A stretch of DNA of 64,000 bases from Geotalea sp. SG265 (GCF_022808985.1 NZ_JAKZFT010000005.1:240258-304257); one strand, 5' to 3'; positions 53,061 through 63,323 are shown, numbered from the stretch's first letter. Numbers and translations are program-made. The notes: generated from the sequence alone by a model not told the origin.

Positions 53061-53737
53061 GAGCATGTTTCCTCGCCATTTTGCTCCTGTTGATTTTCTT
53101 GCTGCTGGCGGGATGCCAGCACCAGCCGAAAGGTGCCGCTGAAAGCTGTCTGCCGGGAGTTCCCCAAGAGATGGGGCAGGCGGTGGTGGTTTCGGCGGGT
53201 GAACCTTCCCCGTTCGGAGGGACGGTCCGGCTCTACCAGCGAGAAAACGGTGCCTGGCACAGGGTCGGCGAGGCCATGCCGGCAGTGTTCGGCAGAAACG
53301 GCCTGGCCGGGCCGGGAGAAAAAAGGGAAGGGGATGGCCGGACTCCGGGGGGGATATTCTCCCTGGAACGGGGCTTTGGTTACGAGCCGCTGCAGACAGC
53401 CATTCCCTATATCGTCCTTACTCAGGACATGATCTGGATTGACGATCCCTCCTCCCCCCTCTACAACACCCTCGTCAGGAAAGGCCTGGGGCAGGGGGCC
53501 TCCCACGAGATCATGAGGCGGGCCGATGACCTCTACAAATACGGCATCGTCATCGAGTACAATACCCATCCCGTTGTCTCCGGCGCCGGGAGCGCAATCT
53601 TTTTCCATATCCGGCGCGACGGAAAGACACCCACCGCCGGTTGCGTGGCCATGACCGAGTCTGATATCCTCCGCATCCTGCGCTGGCTCGACCCCCGGCG
53701 GCATCCGGCGGCGGTCATCGGCGCCGCCTGTCCCTAA
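53057..53737 (+). CDS. L,D-transpeptidase (YkuD) family lipoprotein
   Basis: This 226-aa lipoprotein has a signal ending LLLAGC (Cys20). The catalytic region [17 protein letters not shown] gives the His and Cys of the YkuD/ErfK motif (HX14-17[S/T]xGC) near residues 197-212. The preceding part [22 protein letters not shown] resembles the start of YkuD domains. Such enzymes crosslink peptidoglycan or attach proteins to it. The outer-surface lipid anchor suggests attachment to the outer membrane or to the inner membrane's periplasmic face. It is coupled to the symporter gene by a GTG start overlapping its stop. Confidence 0.88.
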   Translation: MRACFLAILLLLIFLLLAGCQHQPKGAAESCLPGVPQEMGQAVVVSAGEPSPFGGTVRLYQRENGAWHRVGEAMPAVFGRNGLAGPGEKREGDGRTPGGIFSLERGFGYEPLQTAIPYIVLTQDMIWIDDPSSPLYNTLVRKGLGQGASHEIMRRADDLYKYGIVIEYNTHPVVSGAGSAIFFHIRRDGKTPTAGCVAMTESDILRILRWLDPRRHPAAVIGAACP

Positions 53738-53825
53738 CCAAAGTTCCCTCCGGCATACCTGCGGCCTGTCCAAGCTGTTATACTTAACAGTGGTGTCTCG
53801 ATACTTCCGCCACGTGGAGGTGCTC

Positions 53826-54767
53826 ATGAAGATAGGTATCGTCGGTTGCGGTTTTGTGGGAGCAACGGCCGCTTATGCCATGGTCATGCGCGGGGTCGGC
53901 CGGAAGCTGGTCATGGTTGACGTGAACCGTGCCCGTGCCAGGGCCGAGGCAGCTGATATTTCCCATGCCGTCCCCTTTGCCCATGCCCTGGAAGTGGTCG
54001 CCGGTGAATATGAAGACCTGGAAGGGGCTTCGGTGGTGCTGATTGCCGCCGGGGTCGGACAGAAGCCGGGGGAAACCCGGTTGCAGCTCCTGGAGCGAAA
54101 TGCGGCTATCTTCCGCGAGGTCATCCCTCAGGTGTTGCGGCACGCAGGCGATGCGGTGCTGCTTGTGGCGAGCAATCCGGTTGATGTATTGACCCACCTT
54201 GCTGCCTCCATCGCCGAAGAGCTGGAGTTCGCCCCGTCGCGGGTGGTCGGCTCCGGCACCACCCTTGACACGGCCCGCTTTCGCAGTCTGCTCGGCTCCT
54301 CACTCGGCATTGATCCGCGGCATGTTCATGCCTATGTTTTGGGTGAGCATGGGGATTCCGAGGTCATGGGATGGTCGACGGTGACGGTGGGGGGGATGCC
54401 GCTCGATGCCTTCGCCCATCGCAAGGGGGCGTCCTTCCCGCCGGGACTGATCGCCTCCATCGATCATCAGGTCAGACATGCCGCCTACGAGATCATCACC
54501 GGCAAGCAGGCCACCTACTACGGCATAGGCAGCGCCCTTGCCAATATCGTCGAGGTCATTGTCTATGACCGGCGTTCGATCCTGACCATCTGCACTCCCT
54601 TGCCTGAGGTGGAGGGGGTGGGGAATGTGACCGTTGCCCTGCCGCATCTGGTGGGGGGGCGGGGTGTGCTGGAGACCTTCCCGCCGGCACTGGATGAGAT
54701 GGAGCGTGAAGGGCTGCGGAATAGTGCGCGGGTGGTGCGCAATGCCATAGACAGTATCGGGGGGTGA
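53826..54767 (+). CDS. ldh: L-lactate dehydrogenase
   Basis: This 313-aa NAD-dependent dehydrogenase interconverts pyruvate and lactate. The Rossmann start [15 protein letters not shown] is at the N-terminus. [10 protein letters not shown] has Gln79 where malate dehydrogenases have Arg, which supports lactate over malate. The active-site region GEHGDSE has His175, with Arg in [16 protein letters not shown] lies 5 bases before the chosen ATG; the frame is open 36 bases further but without family residues. It is followed by a terminator. Whether the cell ferments or only assimilates lactate cannot be seen. Confidence 0.93.
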   Translation: MKIGIVGCGFVGATAAYAMVMRGVGRKLVMVDVNRARARAEAADISHAVPFAHALEVVAGEYEDLEGASVVLIAAGVGQKPGETRLQLLERNAAIFREVIPQVLRHAGDAVLLVASNPVDVLTHLAASIAEELEFAPSRVVGSGTTLDTARFRSLLGSSLGIDPRHVHAYVLGEHGDSEVMGWSTVTVGGMPLDAFAHRKGASFPPGLIASIDHQVRHAAYEIITGKQATYYGIGSALANIVEVIVYDRRSILTICTPLPEVEGVGNVTVALPHLVGGRGVLETFPPALDEMEREGLRNSARVVRNAIDSIGG

Positions 54768-54833
54768 CGGGAACATTGCGCGGAAGGATCGGCAGGAGTT
54801 GGAAAAGAGAGCAGAGGAGGCATTGTTTACCGA

Positions 54834-54869
54834 AAAAAACGCCCCATGGTTCTCCATGGGGCGTTTTTT
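54834..54869. terminator. bidirectional terminator between ldh and the YtxH gene
   Basis: AAAAAACGCCCCATGG (54834-54849) pairs perfectly with CCATGGGGCGTTTTTT (54854-54869), loop TTCT; A-run and T-run flank it. Confidence 0.9.
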
Positions 54870-54891
54870 CCATCGTTGTCGTCGGCCAATG

Positions 54892-55176
54892 TCATGCACG
54901 TCCCAGCGGTTCTTCACCGCTTTCCATGGAACTGGACATCTGCTCCCGCTTTTCCCGGAACATGTCCCGACCGGCGTTGTAAAAGCTTTTCATCTTGTCC
55001 TGGGCCTGGCTGCCGTATCCTTTCATCTTGGTCATGGTCTCGTTACTGAAATCGGTGATCTGCCCCCGTACCTCCTTGCCGGTCTTCGGGGCGTAAAGCA
55101 GCGCCAGCCCTGTGCCAACCGCTGCCCCAGCCAGAAAAGACAACATTGCACCCGTGCCTGAACACTTCTCTGCCAT
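54892..55176 (-). CDS. YtxH-domain protein
   Basis: This 94-aa protein has the YtxH (general-stress) signature. A single N-terminal hydrophobic segment FLAGAAVGTGLALLYAPKTGKEVRGQI is followed by an amphipathic helical tail rich in Lys, Glu and Met. The ATG used follows GGGGGT by a few bases; an upstream in-frame ATG 18 bases earlier is less likely. The YtxH family is linked to stress responses but its biochemical role is unknown. It stands alone, convergent with ldh. Confidence 0.85.
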   Translation of the reverse strand: MAEKCSGTGAMLSFLAGAAVGTGLALLYAPKTGKEVRGQITDFSNETMTKMKGYGSQAQDKMKSFYNAGRDMFREKREQMSSSMESGEEPLGRA

Positions 55177-55466
55177 AGTTACCCCCTTTCTCATGATTCG
55201 CAGATCAATCTTTTCTCAATTATAGCATGTGGTGTCTCCATGTGAATCAAAGGGGGCAAATTCCGGAGACATAGCTGCTTAAGGCGAAGGAAGGCCGGCA
55301 GCACAGGTTAAAAACCTTGCCTATTTTACGATACTCTTGTATTTTTCACTTGTGAAAAAACTAAAGGAATCGGATAGATGCAATACCTTTTATCGCCGCC
55401 GTGCCGGTATTTCACCTGCAGAGGCGACAGGGACATGCTTTCCTGCAATGGTTTGAAGGAGTTGTC

Positions 55467-56462
55467 ATGACCAGACTCTCTATCGTTATACCTGTCTATA
55501 ATGCCGAAAAAACCATCGAGTCCCTTTGTAAAACCTTGTTCGATCTATACGGCAGCAGATTTGAACTGGAAATCGTCCTCGTCAACGACAACAGCAGGGA
55601 CAGCAGCCATATCATCTGCCGGCGCCTCCACGAGGCCTATCCCGAATCGCTGACCTACATCAGGCTCGCCCGGAATTTCGGTGAGCATTGTGCCGTCATG
55701 GCAGGTCTCAATCATGCCACCGGCGATTATGCCGTCATCATGGACGATGATTTTCAGAATCCCCCCGAGGAAATCAGCCGCATGGTGGCCGAGATCGAAA
55801 AGGGGTATGACGTGGTCTATACCCATTACCCGGTTAAGAAGGACAATCTCTTCCGCAATCTGGGGAGTACCTTGAACGACAAGATGGCCAACGTCATCCT
55901 GCAGAAGCCCGCCGATCTTTACCTCTCCAGTTTTAAGATCATGAACCGTTTTCTCCTGGACGAAGTGGTCAGATACACAGGCCCCGATCCGTACATCGAC
56001 GCCATCATCTTCCGGGCAACCTCCAATATCGGCAGGGTGGAGGTGCGCCACGACAAGAGACGGCATGGCCGGTCCAACTATACCATAGGCAAGCTGATCT
56101 CCCTCTGGGGCAATATGGTTGTCAGCTACTCACTGATCCCGCTCCGGCTTCTCGGCGTTGCGGGGCTGATCATGACAATTATCGGAATCTATGTGGGGGG
56201 GACTTCCCTCCTCGATGCCCTCCTCCCCAGCCGTCAGGACCCTACCGAATACGAGACCCTCATTGCACTCACCTCATTTTTCCGCGGTTTCCAGCTCCTT
56301 GCCGTCAGTGTGGTGGGAGAATACGTGGGGCGGATTTACCTTGCCCTCAACTGTGATCCCCAGTTCGTCATACGGGAAAAATTTTCGGCCCGGAAAAAAG
56401 TGCAGATAGCTGCCATCCACACGGGACATAACCATGACCACGACAAGCAGACCGGCAACTGA
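55467..56462 (+). CDS. family 2 glycosyltransferase, polyprenol-phosphate type
   Basis: This 331-aa GT2 enzyme begins TRLSIVIPVYNAE, with the metal-binding DDDFQNPPEE near residues 93-102. The acceptor-side segment RRHGRSNYTIGKLISLW lies near 197-213. Two C-terminal transmembrane helices (about 223-250 and 262-285) give the DPM1/ArnC/GtrB layout. Such enzymes link a sugar from NDP-sugar to undecaprenyl phosphate on the cytosolic face. GGAG lies 5 bases before the chosen ATG. It heads the deoxy-amino-sugar operon and overlaps the next gene by 29 bases, so it probably uses the sugar made by it. Confidence 0.92.
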   Translation: MTRLSIVIPVYNAEKTIESLCKTLFDLYGSRFELEIVLVNDNSRDSSHIICRRLHEAYPESLTYIRLARNFGEHCAVMAGLNHATGDYAVIMDDDFQNPPEEISRMVAEIEKGYDVVYTHYPVKKDNLFRNLGSTLNDKMANVILQKPADLYLSSFKIMNRFLLDEVVRYTGPDPYIDAIIFRATSNIGRVEVRHDKRRHGRSNYTIGKLISLWGNMVVSYSLIPLRLLGVAGLIMTIIGIYVGGTSLLDALLPSRQDPTEYETLIALTSFFRGFQLLAVSVVGEYVGRIYLALNCDPQFVIREKFSARKKVQIAAIHTGHNHDHDKQTGN

Positions 56463-57864
56463 TCACGGCCGGGATACGGAGGAGTTTACCTCAAGGGGTG
56501 ACATCCTGAGCTTCAGCGGGGCTGTCGCTGCAGAGATCGCGCACTCGCGCGGAGCAGGCACCTCGCTCCATGCCGATGACTGGGTTTTTGACTGGATCGG
56601 GCGACGTCTGGCTTCGCCCCGGCTGCAGGTAGAACCCATCCCCCTGGCGGCAATGGCCAATTGGGTGATCGACCCGGAGACCGGCAACATCGGACATGAC
56701 TCCGGCATGTTTTTCACCATTACCGGCGTGAAGGCCAGGCACCGTAGCCTCGGTGGCGATATAGAGTGGGACCAGCCGATGATCGACCAGCCGGAAATCG
56801 GTATTCTCGGCATCCTTGTCAAGAGCATCAACGGCGTACTTCATTTCTGTTTGCAGGCAAAGGAGGAACCGGGCAACATCAACTCCGTGCAGCTGTCCCC
56901 CACGGTCCAGGCTACCTACAGCAACTACACCAAGGCTCATGGCGGCGCGCTGCCGCCGCTGCTCAGCTATTTCCTCAAGCCTTTACCGGAAAGGGTGCTG
57001 TTCGCCAAACTGCAGACGGAGGACGGCGGGCGTTTCCTCTTCAAATCCAACCGGAACATGATCGTCCGTGTCGGCGAGGATGAGCTGGAAGAACTTCCCG
57101 ACCCTTTCATCTGGCTCACCCTGCGCCAGATAGCAATGCTGCTCAGACGCGACAACCTGATCCATGCCTGTACCCGAAGCATTCTTTCCTCGCTGGTCTT
57201 CCCGCGGGCCGAACAGAGCTGTCTGCGGGAAGATATGGCATCCCTCGCCGACGCGATTCAGTGGCTGGACGATGAAAAGGCAACGAATCACATGACTGTG
57301 AAGCGCCAGGGGTTGAAGACCTTGAAGGAATGGTCGCTGGACCGTGATGGGTGCTTTTCCCATCTGGAAAAGCGCTTTTTCAGGGTCATCGGCATTCAGG
57401 TGCGGTCGGTCGGGCGGGAGGTATCCGCCTGGAGCCAGCCGATCCTCGACAATCCCCAGATGGGCATTATCGGCCTCCTGACGCAGGTACGACAGGGGGA
57501 ACGGCATTTTCTCATGCAGGCCAAGGCTGAGGTGGGAAACAGGACCATGGTGCAGCTGGGTCCTACCGTCCAGTTCACCCCCAGCAACTATGCCGGCAAT
57601 GCTAAGCTGCCGAAACCGTTCCTCTTCGAGGAGTTTTCCACCGGCAGCAAGTTTCCACTGCTGTGGCAGAACCATCAGGCCGAGGAGGGGGCCCGTTTTT
57701 ACCATGAGGCGCACCTGCACCGCATCTGCGAACTCCCTGCCGGTTACAATCTGCCGCTTCCCCCGGACTTCAGCTGGATTTCCGAAACTCAGCTCCGCTT
57801 CTTCCTCCGGCTGGGAGAAACGGTCAATTCCTGCGCGCGAAGCATCATTGCCTGCCTGCTGTGA
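56434..57864 (+). CDS. NDP-hexose 2,3-dehydratase
   Basis: This 476-aa protein is made of two homologous halves. Each has the motif QPxIDxPxxGIxGxL...HFxxQAKxExGN...VQLSPTVQxTxSNY (near residues 110-170 and 330-390). This duplication defines the EvaA/TylX3 family of NDP-4-keto-6-deoxyhexose 2,3-dehydratases. These remove water across C2-C3 to give the 3,4-diketo intermediate on the way to 2,6-dideoxy sugars. The gene overlaps the glycosyltransferase gene and is followed by the ketoreductase gene. The enzyme is best known from antibiotic pathways, so its presence here is notable. Confidence 0.9.
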   Translation: MTTTSRPATDHGRDTEEFTSRGDILSFSGAVAAEIAHSRGAGTSLHADDWVFDWIGRRLASPRLQVEPIPLAAMANWVIDPETGNIGHDSGMFFTITGVKARHRSLGGDIEWDQPMIDQPEIGILGILVKSINGVLHFCLQAKEEPGNINSVQLSPTVQATYSNYTKAHGGALPPLLSYFLKPLPERVLFAKLQTEDGGRFLFKSNRNMIVRVGEDELEELPDPFIWLTLRQIAMLLRRDNLIHACTRSILSSLVFPRAEQSCLREDMASLADAIQWLDDEKATNHMTVKRQGLKTLKEWSLDRDGCFSHLEKRFFRVIGIQVRSVGREVSAWSQPILDNPQMGIIGLLTQVRQGERHFLMQAKAEVGNRTMVQLGPTVQFTPSNYAGNAKLPKPFLFEEFSTGSKFPLLWQNHQAEEGARFYHEAHLHRICELPAGYNLPLPPDFSWISETQLRFFLRLGETVNSCARSIIACLL

Positions 57865-57872
57865 GGGATCGG

Positions 57873-58895
57873 ATGCAGAGCCGGGATCACGTAACATCTT
57901 CCGAACGGGCGCCCACTGCCGGTGCAAAGGTGAGGGTTGGCATCCTTGGATGTTCCGATATCGCCCGGCGCAAGTTCATCCCGGCACTCGCACAGGCAAA
58001 GGGAGCCGTCCTGCGGGGGATCGCCAGCAGGGACCCGGCTCAAGCGGCAGCCACCTGGCCGAACCTGCCGGTCGAGCCGGTCGGTTACGGAGAGCTTCTG
58101 GCCGATCCCCAGATACAGCTTGTCTACCTGTCGCCCCCCAACCATCTCCACGAAGAGTTTGTCCTCCGTGCCCTACAGGCCGGCAAGCACGTCATCTGTG
58201 AAAAGCCCCTCGGCCTCTCCCTGGCTTCCGTCAGGAAAATGCTGGCCTGTGCCGAGAAACGTGGGCTGCTGCTCTTCGAAAACCTCATGTATTTGCATCA
58301 TCCCCAGCATGCCGCGGTCAAAGAAATCATCGACGGGGACGCCATCGGGACAGTCAGGACGGTGCGCAGCGTCTTCACCTTTCCCGCTCCTGCCGTCGGC
58401 AACTTCAGGCTCGACCCGGCCAGGGGGGGAGGGGCCTTTCATGACCTGGCACGATATGCGGTGGGGACGGCCTGGTTCTTTCTCAAGGGGGCGTGGCGCT
58501 CATTCAGGGGATATGCCCTGGACCAGAACGACCTCAACGTGGCCATCCACGGCACTGCCCTGACCACGGCCGGGGAAATCTTTTCCTGCTCGCTCGCCTT
58601 CGGCCAGCCCTATGAGAGCAGCTACGAGATCGTCGGGGAAGAGGGGAGCATCAGGGTCGATCGCGCCTATACGACGCCGCCGGAGATGGCGAACCGCATC
58701 CGGGTTATCAGCGGCGGCAAAGATATTTCCTTTACCGTGCCTCCCGCCGATCATTTCCGGCTCATGATCGAGGATGTCTGCACCATGGTCCTTGGTGGCG
58801 GAGATTTCACGGCGGCCCGTGAACGCAATCTGCAGCTGGCGTCCATGGCGGAGCAGATGAGAAAGGGATGTCATCATGAAGAACTGCGGCGATAG
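57873..58895 (+). CDS. Gfo/Idh/MocA-family oxidoreductase, probable NDP-sugar 3-ketoreductase
   Basis: This 340-aa NAD(P)-dependent oxidoreductase has a Rossmann start GILGCSDIARRKFIPAL and the active-site lysine motif EKPLGLSL. The C-terminal alpha/beta substrate domain closes it. In the same family the ketoreductases paired with 2,3-dehydratases reduce the 3-keto group of the diketo sugar. The position directly behind the dehydratase supports this. I prefer the ATG with GAGGG 5 bases before it over a GTG 12 bases upstream that overlaps the previous stop. Confidence 0.88.
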   Translation: MQSRDHVTSSERAPTAGAKVRVGILGCSDIARRKFIPALAQAKGAVLRGIASRDPAQAAATWPNLPVEPVGYGELLADPQIQLVYLSPPNHLHEEFVLRALQAGKHVICEKPLGLSLASVRKMLACAEKRGLLLFENLMYLHHPQHAAVKEIIDGDAIGTVRTVRSVFTFPAPAVGNFRLDPARGGGAFHDLARYAVGTAWFFLKGAWRSFRGYALDQNDLNVAIHGTALTTAGEIFSCSLAFGQPYESSYEIVGEEGSIRVDRAYTTPPEMANRIRVISGGKDISFTVPPADHFRLMIEDVCTMVLGGGDFTAARERNLQLASMAEQMRKGCHHEELRR

Positions 58896-60009
58896 CCAGA
58901 TCCAGATCCGCTATTGGGACTACCGGGACAACTACCGGCGGAACAGGGAAGAGATCCTTGCCCTGGTGGACAAGGTCTTTTCCTCCGGCCGCCTGATTCT
59001 CGGGAACGAGGTAACCCGGTTCGAGGAGGAGTTTGCTGCATTCTGCGGCACCCCGTTCGGCGTCGGGGTCAATTCGGGGACCGATGCCCTCTTTCTTGCC
59101 CTGAAAACCCTGGATATCGGAGCGGGAGCCGAGGTGCTCACCGTTGCCAACACCGCGGTGCCGACCGTAGCCGCCATCAGGGCTGCCGGGGCTGCCCCCG
59201 TCTTCGTCGATGTGGAAGAAGAAACATTTCTCATGGATGTGGCACGCCTGGAGCAGGCGATAACCCCCGCTACCCGCTGCATTTTGCCCGTGCACCTATA
59301 TGGCCAGGCGGTGGATATGGAGCCGCTTCTGCAACTGGCGGCAAAGAGGGGACTCCACGTTGTCGAGGACTGTGCCCAAGCAGCCGGAGCAATCTACCGC
59401 GGCAAACGGGTCGGCAGTTTCGGAGAGATCGGCGCTTTTTCCTTCTATCCCACCAAAGTGGTCGGAGCATACGGTGATGCCGGCATGGCTGTCACCCGGA
59501 GTCCTGACCTGCATGAACGCCTGAGGCGACTGCGCTTTTACGGCATGGAAGGGGGATATTACGCCGAAGAGGAAGGGTTCAATTCACGGCTGGATGAGGT
59601 CCAGGCGGCCATCCTGCAGCTGCGGCTGGCAAGGGTGGACGAAGAGGTCCGGCTACGGACGAAGCTGGCAGCACTTTATGAAGAGGGGCTGCGCGGAGTG
59701 GGGGATGTGGCCCTGCCGGTGGTCCGTAACGGCAATACCCACCAGTGGTATCTCTATACCATCAGGACCGGGCGGCGTGACGCGCTGATGCAGCACCTTG
59801 CCGCCGCAGGGATCGAGACCCGCATCAACTATCCGACTCCCATTCATCTCATGCGCGGCTACCGTTTTCTCGGTTATGGTGAGGGGCGCCTGCCGGTTAC
59901 GGAACGGCTGGCAGGGGAGATCCTTTCACTGCCCATGTACCCTGAACTGCCCGAAAGCTATGGGCAGCGGGTGATCGAGACAATCCGCACGTTTTTCAGC
60001 ACAAGGTAG
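58876..60009 (+). CDS. DegT/DnrJ/EryC1/StrS aminotransferase
   Basis: This 377-aa PLP-dependent sugar aminotransferase has the PLP-phosphate region GVNSGTDALFLALKTL, the Asp in VEDCAQAAGA, and the Schiff-base Lys in FSFYPTKVVGAYGDAG. It would aminate the 4-keto (or 3-keto) carbon of the NDP-2,6-dideoxy sugar made by the two preceding enzymes. The gene overlaps the ketoreductase gene by 20 bases. The exact carbon cannot be told from sequence. Confidence 0.93.
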   Translation: MKNCGDSQIQIRYWDYRDNYRRNREEILALVDKVFSSGRLILGNEVTRFEEEFAAFCGTPFGVGVNSGTDALFLALKTLDIGAGAEVLTVANTAVPTVAAIRAAGAAPVFVDVEEETFLMDVARLEQAITPATRCILPVHLYGQAVDMEPLLQLAAKRGLHVVEDCAQAAGAIYRGKRVGSFGEIGAFSFYPTKVVGAYGDAGMAVTRSPDLHERLRRLRFYGMEGGYYAEEEGFNSRLDEVQAAILQLRLARVDEEVRLRTKLAALYEEGLRGVGDVALPVVRNGNTHQWYLYTIRTGRRDALMQHLAAAGIETRINYPTPIHLMRGYRFLGYGEGRLPVTERLAGEILSLPMYPELPESYGQRVIETIRTFFSTR

Positions 60010-60027
60010 ACGTGGCCCGGAGCGGAG

Positions 60028-60780
60028 ATGAATCAGCGGGAATATAAACGGATGTTCGGGGTGGAAGACCGCCATTGGTGGTATGTGGGCCTCCACGAGC
60101 TGATACTGGAAACCTTCGCAGGTGAAAAGGGTGAAGCTCCCCTGGCCATTCTTGATGCCGGCTGCGGAACTGGAAGACTTTGCCAGCTTCTGCAGAGGTT
60201 TGGCACAGTGGAAGGATGTGACGCCTCACCGCAAGCGCTCTCTTTCAGCCGTTTGCGGGGTATCGACGGCCTGTTTCAGGCCGATCTGAATGAGGCTGAT
60301 CTGGGTACAAACCGTTACGATGTCATCACCTCCATCGATGTCCTCTATCACAAGGCAATCAAAGACGAGGGGGAGGTCCTCGCCCGGTTTTTTCGGGCGC
60401 TGAAGCCGGGGGGGCTCCTCATCCTCAACCTGGTCGCCTTCGAATTTCTCCGCAGCACCCACGATATTGCCGTGCACACTCGCAAGCGGTACACCCGCGA
60501 CAGCCTTTTGCCCATCATCGCCGGACAGGGCTTCGCCATTGAAAGAGCCACCTACCGCCTTGGGTTCCTGTTCATCCCCATCGCCATCTATCGGCTGATT
60601 AAAAAGCTCCTTCCCCATCCGCCGCAGGCAGAAGAGGTTGATTCGGACGTTTCCCTTCCGCCGGCGGCAGTCAATGCCATGCTCTTGCAGTTCGTTCGTG
60701 CAGAGAACCGTTTTCTGTGCAGCTGCAGCCTTCCCTTCGGCACATCCCTGTATATATTGGCCCGCAAGCCCAAGTCCTAG
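60028..60780 (+). CDS. class I SAM-dependent methyltransferase
   Basis: This 250-aa Rossmann methyltransferase has motif I ILDAGCGTGRLCQLL near residue 46, the acidic DASPQ loop and post-I motif YDVITSIDVLYH. A C-terminal part with hydrophobic segment LGFLFIPIAIYRLIKKLL could be a membrane contact. GGAG lies 3 bases before the ATG, and the gene follows the aminotransferase by 18 bases. It probably methylates the amino sugar or the sugar-bearing lipid, but the acceptor is unknown. Confidence 0.88.
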   Translation: MNQREYKRMFGVEDRHWWYVGLHELILETFAGEKGEAPLAILDAGCGTGRLCQLLQRFGTVEGCDASPQALSFSRLRGIDGLFQADLNEADLGTNRYDVITSIDVLYHKAIKDEGEVLARFFRALKPGGLLILNLVAFEFLRSTHDIAVHTRKRYTRDSLLPIIAGQGFAIERATYRLGFLFIPIAIYRLIKKLLPHPPQAEEVDSDVSLPPAAVNAMLLQFVRAENRFLCSCSLPFGTSLYILARKPKS

Positions 60781-60908
60781 GCCGGACACATTTGGCGGGC
60801 GGAATGGGTATTATTGGCTATACTTATCTTGGAAGGCATTCTACAGAATATGGCCCTAAGGGTTTTTGACAACCTGCTAAAACGGCAAAGGGCCGAAAGG
60901 AGGATCGC

Positions 60909-61058
60909 ATGCTCTGGACGATCGTAGTAATCCTGCTGATTCTCTGGTTGCTGGGGCTAGTTACCAGCTATACCCTTGGAGGGCTGATCCATTTGTTGCT
61001 CGTTATTGCCATCATCATGGTCATTGTGAATCTTCTTTCCGGCCGGCGCCCCCTCTAG
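60909..61058 (+). CDS. Lmo0937-family small membrane protein
   Basis: This 49-aa peptide (MLWTIVVILLILWLLGLV ... NLLSGRRPL) has two hydrophobic segments joined by TSYTLGGLIH, the hallmark of the lmo0937 family. AAAGGAGG lies 7 bases before the ATG, an excellent site. The function of the family is unknown, though it is often stress-induced. It has its own terminator. Confidence 0.85.
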   Translation: MLWTIVVILLILWLLGLVTSYTLGGLIHLLLVIAIIMVIVNLLSGRRPL

Positions 61059-61082
61059 CGGCAGCTGCAGGATATTCAACAG

Positions 61083-61106
61083 ACCCGGCTCAAGCCGGGT
61101 TTTTTT
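61083..61106 (+). terminator. intrinsic terminator after the small membrane peptide
   Basis: ACCCGGC (61083-61089) pairs with GCCGGGT (61094-61100) around TCAA, followed by seven T. Confidence 0.9.
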
Positions 61107-61273
61107 GTGGGCCTGATTCAACACAGGCGGCTATGACCTGGTAAAGGCATCCTTCGCGAGTCCTACCCCTGAAACCGTTCTCAATGTATCTGCCGTCACA
61201 TGCAAAGCCCTTTCGTTTCATTACCCTGTGAACATATGCCCCAATGGGCAATAATGCTGCGTGCGAGGTAATG

Positions 61274-63028
61274 ATGAACCCGAAGAAGATTCGTCTGATA
61301 AAAATACTGGTACTGCTCCTGGTCTTTATTGCAGTCGCCTGCGGGACGGCCGCCTGGAAGGCGCGGAGCGAAGAGGAGAAAGGCCGCATCAGCTATACGA
61401 CCTTCGTCGATAAGGTCAATGCCGGCGAAATCGTCAAGGTACGCAGTGAAGGGGACGCCATTACCGCCCACGGCAGGTCCGGGGTCAAATTCACTCTCTA
61501 TCGTCCCATGGATGCAGAACTGTCGAGGTTGTTGCTGGCCCGGCACATCGATTTTGCCGCCACACCCCAGGCAGCGCCTTCCCATTGGGTGGAGTTGTGC
61601 CTGCTCGTGTTGGTGCTAGTGCCGATCTTCCTGATCATGAAGCGACTGGCTATTTTCGGCCGAAGCAAGGCGAAGCTTGTCGACCTGTCCTGCACCGATA
61701 CCTGTTTTACCGATGTGGCCGGGGTCGAAGAGGCGAAGACCGACCTGCAGGAGACGGTGGAATTTCTCCGGGACCCGGGGAGATTTTCCCGGCTCGGCGG
61801 CAAAATGCCCACCGGCATTCTGCTCGTCGGCCCGCCGGGCACGGGAAAGACACTCCTTGCCCGGGCCGTCGCCGGAGAGGCCGGTGTCCCCTTCTTTTTC
61901 ATGTCGGGATCTGAGTTTATCGAGATGTATGTGGGGGTGGGCTCATCAAGGGTCAGGGACCTCTTTGCCCAGGGACGGAAAGCAGCGCCGTGCATCATCT
62001 TCATCGACGAGCTGGATGCGGTCGGCCGCAAACGTGACGCCGGCGGCAACGGGGCGAATGACGAGCGGGACCAGACCCTCAACCAGCTGCTGGTAGAGAT
62101 GGATGGCTTCAGTGCTAACACCGGCATCGTCGTCATCGGCGCCACCAACAGGCCGGAGGTGCTGGACCCTGCGCTGCTCAGACCGGGGCGATTCGATCGG
62201 CAGGTGACGGTAGGGGTGCCCGACATCAGGGGGCGGGAAGACATACTCAGGGTCCACACCAAATCTGTGCCGCTGGACGAGGGGGTGGATCTGCGGGTTG
62301 TTGCCCGGGGCACCCCCGGTTTTTCCGGCGCTGACCTGGCAAACCTCGTCAATGAAGCGGCCATACTTGCTGCACGTGGGAATAAGCCTGCCGTGGACAT
62401 GGCGGACCTGGACACAGCCAGGGACAAGGTACTGATGGGAGCGGAACGTAAATCCATGGTGCTTTCCGAACAGGTGAAGCTTAGCACCGCCTGCCACGAG
62501 GCGGGCCATGTCCTGGTGGCGAAACTGGTGCCGGGCTGCGACCCGGTGCACAAGGTCTCAATCATCCCCCGTGGGCGTGCCCTGGGTGTTACGGTGCAGA
62601 TTCCGGAGGAGGATATCTACAGCTATACCAGAGAAATGCTACTGGCGCACCTCAAGGTGCTCATGGGGGGGCGGGCGGCTGAAGAGATCGTCTTCAGTAC
62701 CACCACGACTGGTGCAGGCAACGATCTGGCACGGGCAACGGATCTGGCGCGGAAGATGGTCTGCGAATGGGGTATGTCAGATGCATTTGGCCCGGTTGCC
62801 TTCGGCAATCACGAAAGCACCAGACAGGGCGAGACCGTCAAGGGGTTCAGCGATGCCACGGGCATGGAGATAGATGGGGAGATCAGAGTCATCATTACCA
62901 CGGCCTATGAACAGGTGCGCCGGCTGCTCTTGGACAACATGAAAACCATGGAGGCATTGACCCGCGAACTGGTTGTCAGGGAAACGTTGGAAAGCGCCGA
63001 CATCGAGCGGATAATCAAGGGACAATGA
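61274..63028 (+). CDS. ftsH: ATP-dependent zinc metalloprotease FtsH
   Basis: This 584-aa membrane AAA+ protease has transmembrane helices near 7-25 and 105-123 enclosing a small periplasmic domain. The AAA module follows with Walker A GPPGTGKT, Walker [12 protein letters not shown] and the [23 protein letters not shown]. The zinc site is HEAGH with the third ligand Asp in [13 protein letters not shown]. It degrades unassembled membrane proteins and some soluble regulators. Two adjacent ATGs are possible; the second has GAGG at better spacing and is used here. Confidence 0.94.
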   Translation: MNPKKIRLIKILVLLLVFIAVACGTAAWKARSEEEKGRISYTTFVDKVNAGEIVKVRSEGDAITAHGRSGVKFTLYRPMDAELSRLLLARHIDFAATPQAAPSHWVELCLLVLVLVPIFLIMKRLAIFGRSKAKLVDLSCTDTCFTDVAGVEEAKTDLQETVEFLRDPGRFSRLGGKMPTGILLVGPPGTGKTLLARAVAGEAGVPFFFMSGSEFIEMYVGVGSSRVRDLFAQGRKAAPCIIFIDELDAVGRKRDAGGNGANDERDQTLNQLLVEMDGFSANTGIVVIGATNRPEVLDPALLRPGRFDRQVTVGVPDIRGREDILRVHTKSVPLDEGVDLRVVARGTPGFSGADLANLVNEAAILAARGNKPAVDMADLDTARDKVLMGAERKSMVLSEQVKLSTACHEAGHVLVAKLVPGCDPVHKVSIIPRGRALGVTVQIPEEDIYSYTREMLLAHLKVLMGGRAAEEIVFSTTTTGAGNDLARATDLARKMVCEWGMSDAFGPVAFGNHESTRQGETVKGFSDATGMEIDGEIRVIITTAYEQVRRLLLDNMKTMEALTRELVVRETLESADIERIIKGQ

Positions 63029-63124
63029 TCGTGGGGTCGTAGCTTTTACCGGCTGCAAAAGCGGCAGAGAATATTGCTTGGAAATAATCACGACAAATAT
63101 TAGTAACAGGGTGATATTTTTTTG

Positions 63125-63153
63125 TTGAAATTGTCTGTACGGTATTGTACAAA
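63125..63153 (+). promoter_or_regulatory. sigma-70 promoter candidate before the receiver protein
   Basis: TTGAAA (63125-63130) and TACAAA (63148-63153) are separated by 17 bases, in the 295-base gap after ftsH. Confidence 0.5.
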
Positions 63154-63323
63154 GGTTGAGTTTCATTAGAACATCCCCTGCCTCTCTTTTCTACCCCCTG
63201 CAGGGACCTTCGCATGTACTCGTGATAGTGGACTTGTTGGCACCCGGCGCATGAGTCAGGCGCAAGCGGAAGGCCAGTATCCGGTTATTCAGGCAACGAA
63301 CAGACTGGAAATAGAGCACCACC

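Noticed and set aside
53790..53825. Longer N-terminus for lactate dehydrogenase
   Set aside because: The added residues are not part of the Rossmann start, and GGAGG is placed for the downstream ATG.
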